The notes beneath the pieces are model-generated. The model was not told the origin of the DNA and searched no databases. It worked only from the letters and a program-made list of their open reading frames with translations. Below are positions 7,902 through 15,600 of a stretch of DNA of 16,850 nucleotides, piece after piece. Position 1 is the stretch's first letter; each line of letters opens with the position of its first letter. A program made the position numbers and the translations under genes. Origin of the DNA: Cryomorphaceae bacterium (lineage in GTDB: Bacteria; Bacteroidota; Bacteroidia; Flavobacteriales; Schleiferiaceae); the NCBI GenBank assembly GCA_003445735.1, contig DMCR01000028.1:565-17414 (forward strand), written 5' to 3'.

Positions 7902-8762
7902 ATGAAAAACCTAATCCTTGGCATCAGTTTGTCCTTCGCAGCAGCCTGTAACTCCCCTACAAAACCCCCCGCCCAAGAAGCCTGGACAACTCCTCAACAG
8001 CTGCATAACAACATTACGGAAGCCGAAATCATCGAAGGCTGGGAACTCATGTTTGACGGCCAACACACCGGCAATTTCCGCAAGTACGGCGACACTGTTA
8101 TCGGAAAGGCTTGGGTGATCGATGATGAAGCACTACACTTGGACGCTAGCAACATAGAAGATTGGCAAACCAATGGCGGTGGTGATATCGTCTACACGGA
8201 CCTTGATGGCACCATAAAGGAGTTCGAAAACTTCCACTTCAAGGGGGAATGGAAAATTGCCGAGCTCGGAAACTCAGGCATCATCTACCTCCTCTGCGAG
8301 AACCCTGACCTGTACCCGTATTGTTGGATGACTGGTCTTGAAATGCAAGTCCTCGACAATGGTACGGACTCGACAGAAGGTCACCCAGATGCTGCGATTC
8401 ACAAGCATCGTGCAGGAGATCTATATGATATCAATGCCGCTCCTGAAGGCGCTACCAAGCTTGCCGGCGAGTGGAATCAGTTTGAAATCATCGTTGAAAA
8501 TGGCCATCTCAAACAGATCCTCAATGGGGTTGTAACAGTAGACCGCGACCTCTTCGACAACCAATGGCGTTCGGATATTGCCGGTTCTAAATTTCACGAA
8601 TTCCCTGGTTATGGGACCTACACTAAAGGAGGCATCGCTCTTCAAGACCATGGCAATCATGTGTGGTACCGCAACCTGAAGATTAAATCTCTCGCGTCTG
8701 CAGAAGTTGAGGCGACTGAATGGGACGGGAGTGATACTATTATCGGATCAGATCTAGATTAA
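7902..8762 (+). CDS. DUF1080 lipoprotein, 3-keto-disaccharide hydrolase family
   Basis: This 286-residue protein has a lipoprotein signal: MKNLILGISLSFAAAC, with AAAC as lipobox and C16 as the lipidated Cys. The DUF1080 (3keto-disac_hyd) domain follows, with GWELMFDGQHTGNFRKYG (about 46-63), the central GEWKIAELGNSGIIYLL and the C-terminal hallmark IALQDHGNHVWYRNLKIK (about 247-264). Members of this family cleave 3-keto-glycosides, and their fold resembles concanavalin-type beta sandwiches. Here it would act at the periplasmic face of a membrane, on products of the GMC dehydrogenase. It lies 53 bases after the cytoplasmic isomerase gene and is last in the plus-strand operon. A terminator starts 32 bases after its stop. 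The acidic tail (SDTIIGSDLD) is not part of the domain. Confidence 0.88.
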   Translation: MKNLILGISLSFAAACNSPTKPPAQEAWTTPQQLHNNITEAEIIEGWELMFDGQHTGNFRKYGDTVIGKAWVIDDEALHLDASNIEDWQTNGGGDIVYTDLDGTIKEFENFHFKGEWKIAELGNSGIIYLLCENPDLYPYCWMTGLEMQVLDNGTDSTEGHPDAAIHKHRAGDLYDINAAPEGATKLAGEWNQFEIIVENGHLKQILNGVVTVDRDLFDNQWRSDIAGSKFHEFPGYGTYTKGGIALQDHGNHVWYRNLKIKSLASAEVEATEWDGSDTIIGSDLD

Positions 8763-8778
8763 TTTTCGAGCTCGAAAA
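8763..8778. repeat. 16-base perfect palindrome after the DUF1080 stop codon
   Basis: TTTTCGAGCTCGAAAA reads the same on both strands and begins at the base right after the TAA at 8760-8762. In RNA it could form only a loopless or weak hairpin. A protein-binding site, or part of a 3' end structure upstream of the terminator, is equally possible. Confidence 0.5.
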
Positions 8779-8793
8779 GTTTCTCAGAAAAGC

Positions 8794-8822
8794 AAAAACC
8801 CGAGCTATAGGCTCGGGTTTTT
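8794..8822. terminator. Bidirectional rho-independent terminator
   Basis: There is a perfect 12-base-pair stem, AAAAACCCGAGC (8794-8805) and GCTCGGGTTTTT (8811-8822), with loop TATAG. The T run continues to 8824 on the plus strand. The A run on the left gives a T tract on the minus strand, so the hairpin can end both the plus-strand sugar operon and the minus-strand exosortase operon, whose last stop codon (8823-8825) touches it. An identical stem with another loop is found at 16822-16850. Confidence 0.9.
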
Positions 8823-9134
8823 TTATAATCTGTTTTCCCGTTTCAAGAAATATAACCAACAGGCTAAAATCGCTAATGGGTAAGGACCGTGAAAAATGAT
8901 GCGGGTAACAAGTGCAAGAGCGGTGGATGCAATGATATAAGGAGTGGAAATCTTATATAGTCTCAAAAAAATTATACCTATGAATATCCGCAGTGATGTA
9001 GCAATGAATAATTCAACGGGAAGGTCAAAAAAGTCCCTTGTTTTGTTTTCGTAGAGTAACACTCCTAACTGCCCCGAAATAATTAAGTGGCAGGTTAGGT
9101 ATAGACAGCAATTGAAGAGGTTTTTAATTGACAT
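8823..9134 (-). CDS. Small membrane protein downstream of exosortase (possible exosortase-associated protein)
   Basis: This 103-residue, very hydrophobic protein has about four membrane segments (residues 5-27, 41-60, 66-82 and 84-97) and a basic C-terminal end (FLKRENRL). Its ATG lies inside the end of the exosortase gene (11-base overlap), so the two are co-translated. I do not recognise a firm family. Bacteroidota XrtF-type exosortases are usually followed by a small polytopic 'exosortase F system-associated' protein, which I recall as somewhat longer (around 140 residues). The position, the LLYENKTRDFFD segment after the first helix, and the helix layout fit a short member of that group. 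That identification is inference from memory. It is the last gene of the operon and its stop touches the bidirectional terminator. Confidence 0.7.
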   Translation of the reverse strand: MSIKNLFNCCLYLTCHLIISGQLGVLLYENKTRDFFDLPVELFIATSLRIFIGIIFLRLYKISTPYIIASTALALVTRIIFHGPYPLAILACWLYFLKRENRL

Positions 9135-9699
9135 CTTGGTATAGTGCCCTATCTATATAGGGTTTTATAAGCCAAAGGAAAAGAATAGCGATGTATATCA
9201 ATACATTGAATACGTACTTTATGAAGAAGAAGTATAAATCTCCCCCGATATCACGAAGAACTACTAACATTCCTATTCTAAAAACATTGAAAAATTGGAT
9301 GACAATCACTCCAACAATGACTTGTACTACACTCTGCCATTTCCAGCCGGAAACTCCAATGATGTAACTAGAGTAGACTAAGGCTAGTTTTAATCCATTA
9401 CATCCTTCAAGAACATTGATCATTTTCCCTTCGACTCCTATGTAGCAACCGTCCATGAAGCAAGAAAACTCGCAATTTGCCACCCCTAGGGCTACGGCTA
9501 GAGCATGAGACAACTCGCTAACCTTGTAGGTAATCCAGTCTAATTCTCGTTGTTGTTCGGTGAACCAGAGATAGCTCTCGTATACGATTGTAAAGACTAT
9601 CAAGCAAGACAAAAATCGCCCAAGGAACCCAATGAATTCTCTATCCTTGCGAATCCTTTGAGGAATTTTTTTGATGGAATTCCAATTGAATGAATCCAA
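9124..9699 (-). CDS. Exosortase/archaeosortase family protein (XrtF-like)
   Basis: Exosortases are membrane transpeptidase-like proteases that cut C-terminal sorting signals of exported proteins. This 191-residue protein has the short Bacteroidota layout with about five membrane segments. The motif VLEGCNGLKLAL places the catalytic Cys at C100, and FFNVFRIGML gives R141, both hallmarks of the family. The third active-site residue, His in most exosortases (Arg in some archaeosortases), should lie about 19 residues after the Arg. Here that stretch reads FFFIKYVFN, with I160 and K161 and no His or Arg. The start is a TTG, 5 bases after the stop of the upstream small gene; no ATG exists before the first helix. 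The immediate neighbours, a sorting-signal protein upstream and a membrane protein downstream, support a complete small system. Confidence 0.8.
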   Translation of the reverse strand: MDSFNWNSIKKIPQRIRKDREFIGFLGRFLSCLIVFTIVYESYLWFTEQQRELDWITYKVSELSHALAVALGVANCEFSCFMDGCYIGVEGKMINVLEGCNGLKLALVYSSYIIGVSGWKWQSVVQVIVGVIVIQFFNVFRIGMLVVLRDIGGDLYFFFIKYVFNVLIYIAILFLWLIKPYIDRALYQDVN

Positions 9700-9704
9700 G
9701 CCGA

Positions 9705-9884
9705 TTATTCCTGTCTGTCTTTGTACTTTTTGTAGCCCAATGCCGCGCCAGCACCAATTAAAGCAATCAGTCCCCCATCAAGTGGAACAGGCGGTGGTGG
9801 GTTTGGTGGTGGTGTCTTATGCCCCCATTGAGCAGAAGCGTTGAATGAGAGTAATAAAAGTGCAGTTATAACGATAGTTCTCAT
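9705..9884 (-). CDS. 59-residue protein: signal peptide, Pro-rich linker, PID-CTERM-like sorting signal
   Basis: This short gene reads from the ATG at 9882-9884 to TAA at 9705-9707. The product starts MRTIVITALLLLSFNASAQ, a Sec signal peptide with likely cleavage after the alanine before Q19. It is followed by WGHKTPPPNPPPPVP, then LDGG and a hydrophobic helix LIALIGAGAALGY, and ends in the basic tail KKYKDRQE. Motif, helix and basic tail in this order define C-terminal sorting signals cut by exosortases. VPLDGG resembles the P-I-D-G-G start of PID-CTERM signals that I recall from Bacteroidota. The mature part would be only about 20 residues. It begins 9 bases after the upstream T9SS gene and ends 5 bases before the exosortase TTG, so it is almost certainly the cognate substrate. 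Its function is unknown. Confidence 0.85.
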   Translation of the reverse strand: MRTIVITALLLLSFNASAQWGHKTPPPNPPPPVPLDGGLIALIGAGAALGYKKYKDRQE

Positions 9885-9893
9885 AATACTTAG

Positions 9894-12578
9894 TTATTTC
9901 AAGAATGTTTTAATGGTTTTGTTCGCAGTATCTCCTTTGAGTTGAACTAAATAAAGTCCTGACTGAGGTTTAACAAAACGAGTGATAGAGGAATTAATTA
10001 ACCCCTCTTGTACTAATCTACCATCTATTGTCCAAAGCTGATAAGTGAAATAAACGGATTCATCGGCATGGATAAAGACTTCGTTATCGAGTTGGTAAAC
10101 GAAGTTGTCAATTGCCTCTTCTTCATCTATTCCGATGTTGTTGGTTCCATTTACGTGGAGGTTAAAACGTGGGCCATTATTAGACCATCCGCCATGTTGA
10201 TAGGAATAAACGCCTTGAGTGAGATCGGTGAAGGTATTTAGGTGTTTGTCTTCCAAAACCACGTTATAGTCATTACCAGTCACGATTTGCTCAAGGTTTA
10301 GTTGATATACAATTCCAGATTGAGGAGCGTCGATTCCCATAGGAATGACTTTAGGGATGCTTAAATCAACGGCATTAATGGCTAATCTATCTCCGACATA
10401 GAACGAATAGATGTTGGGGTTTCCTCCATAGTTATCCAGTTTCCAAGCATCCAACTTACCGTCAAATCCATCAATAGAACCTACACTGTGAGCAATTATA
10501 GTCTCATCGTTTTTAGTGTTATCCGAGAGATTCACAATGGAAAGCTTTAGTATATCATTCTGAGTTTTCTGGAAGGTAGGGGATTGAGAGGTCAAAGTGT
10601 TTGATGACATTGTTGTGCTTATATCATAGGCCGTTCCTGTACCCCCACTAGTGGTTTGAACCCAAAAAGCTTGCATTGGTGGAATGTACTGTGACCCTCC
10701 ATTGACTCCACCACCTGCTGAAGTCCACGACATGTATCGATCATTAGAAGGATCCCAAACATATACAGCACCATTTACACTACTACCCACACTAACCGAG
10801 TTCCAATCTAAAGTGGCACTGTATGGATTCCCAATTAGGTTCCAACCATTATCACTTGAGCCGCTTTGGCTATTTGCAACATAGGATAAGGTCCAGTCAT
10901 GAGAAGTATTAGGTGTTCCAGTAACGGTAAAACTACCTGCCGAGGACAGAAAATCTCCAACACTCCCAACGGGGGCAAAAAACCCTCGTCCTACAGTTGA
11001 TGTAGTCGCAGTACCATTACTCACATAAGAACCTACGTATACTCCACTACTTACTGCATCATATTCATACAATGCTGAGGCTGTTCCTGATGTTGTACCA
11101 AACCCTGCTGTCATAGGTGATGATATTCCATGGTGTCCAGATGAAGAGATGTATTGCTCGTGAATAATACTTCCATTATTGGTTATTGAACCCTCTACTT
11201 TGAGCTGCGAGTAATTGTTCGAACCATCCAAGCCCAATGTTAAGTTATCACTAGAGTTAACGGTTAAGTTCCCTGAAGTATTAATATCCCCTTCAATTGT
11301 TATGTCCGCATCTATTATTAAATCCAGAGATTTTGTGCTCGAAGAAGAACCGGGAACGATGGGGTCGCTAATATCGTCATAAGTACCTGTATTACTCAAG
11401 GTTAGGCTTCCCGAGTTTTCGAATTTCATATCATTACCATCGCTGCCAAAGTAGAAATTACTATTGCTACTTCCGTTCCAATCGTCCTTCAAATAAAACG
11501 TTAGGTGAGAAACATTTGAATTTGAAAGAGTAGGATAATATGAAGCTGAACTTGACCCATCATTGATAGTCACTTTAGCAGTGGTTTTAGACGTAAGTTC
11601 TATACTCACATCATAAGTTTTTTCTGTTGATGATGTAGAGAATGAAGTACTTATGTTTGACCCATTATGAACAATCTGCCAATTGTTACCATGACCGCCT
11701 AAGTAAAGTTCTAAGGCTGCATTTGAATTTTTTGAACTGTAAGACTGACTAAATGAAGGAGAAGAATTTAAGATGACACCTACTTCTCCATAAGCTTGGC
11801 TACCTTTCATTTGAAAAGTAAGTACATCACCAGGCTGCATTAATCTTGAAGTATTCCCACAAGTAGTTGAATTGCTTTCATCTGTACAAAGCTCATAAGA
11901 AACAAATACTTCTTTATTACCACCACCGCCATTCGTGTTGGCCCATAATCCTATGCCGCCGCTGCTTGCAAAGAACGCGCCTGCACTTGTGTAAGAATAC
12001 GCATCAGTACTAAAGTCACGCACGTCCGAGTGACAACCACAAGTATGACTGCCAAATTCCGAGTAACTCGTCTCTGAATGGACATCCCATTCTGACGTAT
12101 TCCAGGTACTTACCCCAGTCAACACCGAGGTTTTCCTTGTCAATATATGGTCTTCTGTATCTCCAGTTCCCACAGTCTGAACCGATGAGTTACCAATTAC
12201 TCCAAAAAGATCAATTAAAGTTGAACCTTTGTAAAGAGCATACCAATCGTTACCATTATGTGTAAGAGATCCAGTTAATTGGTCTGCATAACCCTGAACA
12301 GTTGCGTTGGAACTGGAATATGCAAGAACATAAACATCATTGGCGGCTATCGTCGCTCCCGACGTCAATGCAACTGTACTGTATGAAGAACTACCATTCG
12401 AATATCTTCGAAGTGAATAATTATCTAAGGAAATACTCGCTGAGGAAGGATTATAGATTTCCAAAGCTTTATTATTTCCATCTTCTAAGTAGGTGGAGAA
12501 AAATAAATCACCACAATTTTGGCTATGTAGCCCAAAACTGCCGAATGCTATAATGGTTAAAAGAGATATGAATTTCAT
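9894..12578 (-). CDS. Lamin-tail-domain surface protein with T9SS type A sorting domain
   Basis: The secreted product has about 894 residues from the chosen ATG at 12578, which gives a standard signal peptide (MKFISLLTIIAFGSFGLHSQ). An ATG at 12623 would add 15 charged residues in front. A lamin-tail domain (LTD) follows at about 22-160, with KALEIYNPSS, YSLRRYSNG and NDWYALYKG. Next come a beta-sandwich, jelly-roll-like region (about 180-400) and a region with the Bacteroidota secreted-protein motif GWNLIGNPYSATLDW near 600. The last ~75 residues (YQLWTIDGRLVQEG, SGLYLVQLKG, final KTFLK) form a T9SS type A domain, so the protein crosses the outer membrane and is probably surface-bound or released by PorU-type cleavage. 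No enzyme domain was recognised. It lies 68 bases after the amylase gene and 9 bases before the 59-residue gene, in one operon. Confidence 0.85.
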   Translation of the reverse strand: MKFISLLTIIAFGSFGLHSQNCGDLFFSTYLEDGNNKALEIYNPSSASISLDNYSLRRYSNGSSSYSTVALTSGATIAANDVYVLAYSSSNATVQGYADQLTGSLTHNGNDWYALYKGSTLIDLFGVIGNSSVQTVGTGDTEDHILTRKTSVLTGVSTWNTSEWDVHSETSYSEFGSHTCGCHSDVRDFSTDAYSYTSAGAFFASSGGIGLWANTNGGGGNKEVFVSYELCTDESNSTTCGNTSRLMQPGDVLTFQMKGSQAYGEVGVILNSSPSFSQSYSSKNSNAALELYLGGHGNNWQIVHNGSNISTSFSTSSTEKTYDVSIELTSKTTAKVTINDGSSSASYYPTLSNSNVSHLTFYLKDDWNGSSNSNFYFGSDGNDMKFENSGSLTLSNTGTYDDISDPIVPGSSSSTKSLDLIIDADITIEGDINTSGNLTVNSSDNLTLGLDGSNNYSQLKVEGSITNNGSIIHEQYISSSGHHGISSPMTAGFGTTSGTASALYEYDAVSSGVYVGSYVSNGTATTSTVGRGFFAPVGSVGDFLSSAGSFTVTGTPNTSHDWTLSYVANSQSGSSDNGWNLIGNPYSATLDWNSVSVGSSVNGAVYVWDPSNDRYMSWTSAGGGVNGGSQYIPPMQAFWVQTTSGGTGTAYDISTTMSSNTLTSQSPTFQKTQNDILKLSIVNLSDNTKNDETIIAHSVGSIDGFDGKLDAWKLDNYGGNPNIYSFYVGDRLAINAVDLSIPKVIPMGIDAPQSGIVYQLNLEQIVTGNDYNVVLEDKHLNTFTDLTQGVYSYQHGGWSNNGPRFNLHVNGTNNIGIDEEEAIDNFVYQLDNEVFIHADESVYFTYQLWTIDGRLVQEGLINSSITRFVKPQSGLYLVQLKGDTANKTIKTFLK

Positions 12579-12646
12579 ACACGATCGTTTTTTGTGTTCT
12601 TGAAGATACTGTAATTGAATCATGGTTGTGTTCTGATAGGATTATA

Positions 12647-15600
12647 TTATTGAGTTATAACAATGCTGGTTCTCAAAACTTCACTATTGGTCCTGCCTAT
12701 TGCGTAATACACTCCAGGAGATAAACCGCATATCTGTTTCCTTTGTTGGGGATTAAATGACATCACTAGCTGGCCTTTGGGGTTTATGATATGTAAGAGT
12801 TTTATCTCTGTGTCCTGGGCAAATAAGTTGATGCATTCACTACTAGGGTTGGGGTAAATGATAATTGAGCTGCTGGAACTTTCTGATATTTCGAAAGAGG
12901 AATTATCGGATCCGATATTTACATCCGTATAAAGACGATACTCTCCAGCATCTAGTGATGTACTCATGATAGTGTTGTTTACATTGATAGACTGACCAGT
13001 AAAATATTCATACCAAGTACCCGTATGGGAGAAATAGACATCCTTGCTTTGTGAGGCAACATCAAAATTACCCACTGCCACAGCATCCATTGTAGAATGC
13101 TCAAATCTCATCTGTTTTACATGTCCCTGCATATCTGCATAGAAGTTAGTATATGGTCCAAATGAGGGGTACGATGCTTTTAAATTATTAATAATTCCGG
13201 TTATTTCATAAAGTCTTCTTCTCGGAACATTGGTGTAATAATTCCACTTTGGTGGTTTTTCGCAAACCCGGCAAGGATCATCGATGGAAATATCATACCC
13301 CAATTCTTGAAATTGATACATCATTTTAGGCCCTGGAATGAGATGACCAAAAAGGGTGGTCAATTCCATTCGCTTTATTGAGATAGCTGTATTTCTGACA
13401 TTGTGACTTCCAACGCTATTATTGCCATAAAACTTATTCTTGAACGCTATCCGCTCCTCATCATGGCTCTCAACATAAGTCACGAGGCCAGCATTGTTCC
13501 AGCCTCTGCTCCCATGAAATGCTTGAGAAAAGGAAGAGTTTGAACCAAAACCCATAGCAGCATCTTGGTATTCATGGCAGACATTCCCCCAAAGTAAAAA
13601 TCCATGGTTGGACAGATTGATTTCCTCCGGGTTATCTCCCCAATGTTCTAGAATCATGTATGTGCCAGGCTTGTAGCTCCAAACAGTATTAGCAATCCTT
13701 TTCAGGAGATTTTGACGTCCCACATCCGTTCCTCCGCCTATTCCGTTGGTGAATCCTTTTGTGAAATCTAGTCGGAATCCGTCCACATGGTATTCCTCTA
13801 TCCAGTAGCGCAGTATTTGATCCACGTAGTCCTTGGTAGCCTGACTTTCGTGATCAAAATCGTTACCCCAGCAATTCGGCGGGTGTGGGCAATTAGTATT
13901 GAAATATGGATTATCATTTGAAGGAGCATTATTGGCAGCATCCCACCAAAGTTTTACTAGAGGATTTTGCCCTTCTGCATGGTTCAGTACCATATCGACT
14001 ATAACAGCAATACCCCTGCCGTGCAGAGAATCCACTAGAGTTTTAAAATCATCAGGACTCCCATACATTTTATCCAATGCCATGTGGTAGGATGGGTTGT
14101 ACCCCCAACTCAGGTTATTCTCAAATTCATTGATGGGCATGAACTCAATGGCATTGATATTCAATTTTGCGAAATAGCCCAAACTGTCGCGGATGGTATT
14201 GTAGTTTCTTTCCTCTACGAAATCACGAACCAGAAGCTCATAAATCATCAGGTTTTCCTTGTCTGGAGCTTGGTAATTATCGTTCTGCCAGTTATAAGGC
14301 ACGCCTCCCGGATGTATTAAACTGCAATGGCCAAAAGTCTTATTTGATGGATATGGATAGGGATTGGGGTAGTTAGCAGAAGGTATGTCCCCGTCATTCT
14401 GAGGGTCTAGAATTCTTTCAGAGAACGGATCTGCTATTCGGATTTCACCATCAACTAAGTATTGATAGATAAAATCTTGATTTGGGGGACAATTTAATGT
14501 GATCCAATAGGTACTCCCGTCCATGCTTGGAGTCATTTGATAATTCACATCAGGTAAGAAATCATTGCTTTCAGTGAGTACAAATACATTCTCCTTTCCT
14601 GGAGCGTAAAGCACCAAGGTAACGGTTGAATCATTGATAATATTAGCGCCATTTTTTAGGCCCAATGCAGGGTTCGCAGGGGTCATATTTCCTGGGTACA
14701 CATAGTGAACAGTATCTCTACGAATATTCCCGTTTCTAAAGGCCATTAAAGTCAAAATGTGGTTTCCGTATTGTCCGCCGGGTGATTGGCAATAATCTAA
14801 AGATGTAGTATTAGTGTCTGTGGCTATGACATTACCATTATCGTATACAGTCAATGTTGCATTTAAATTCGACTTGACCTTCAAGTCTAGACATTGACCG
14901 GACTTAAGAACATGAACCTTCGTTGGCGAAAAGAACCTCGCTTCAAAGGCGTTTGGATTTGAAGTAATCGGGTAGTAGATATCGCCACCATCAACATCTC
15001 TGCCAACCAATGTGCCATCTGCATTCCTAAAAACAAAGGACATATGGGTCATATTAGTACTTGAAGGAGTGAATCCATAAAAGCTTGGAATGTGGTATTC
15101 AATATGATGGGATGCGTTTCCTACATCCGTCATAATTACAGTTGAATCTGCTACGCCCCAAGTCCCTTTAACATTTTGCCAATAGTTCAAATTACCGTTG
15201 GTAATAACTCCGGTGTGCGTAAAAACGGGCGTTGTACCATATAAGGCTCCATTTCCTTCTTTGGCATGGTAAGTAATACTGACTGTATCCGTTTTTAACG
15301 GAAATGGTGGAATGACGCTGAGAACGCTTCCGCCCACAGGAGTTGCGGGGTTTACATAAACACTCAACGTATCATAAACTGTATCGGAGCTTGTCATTGC
15401 TTCCAATAAAATTTGTTGGTTGCCAACCCAATTAGTCCCAGTTATCAATGAATGAGATAACCCATAACTATTCGAATCACTTGCTATCGAACTCCCGTTC
15501 CACATGATGTTCAAAGTAGCTGCGAGATTACTTGTGGCTTGAATGTGAAGAGAATCTCCAACCGCCAAGTAAATAGGAATATTTCCATTAACAAAGGCCG

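Noticed and set aside
12579..12623. Upstream ATG of the LTD protein
   Set aside because: It would put 15 mostly polar, charged residues before a complete signal peptide that has its own ATG at 12578.
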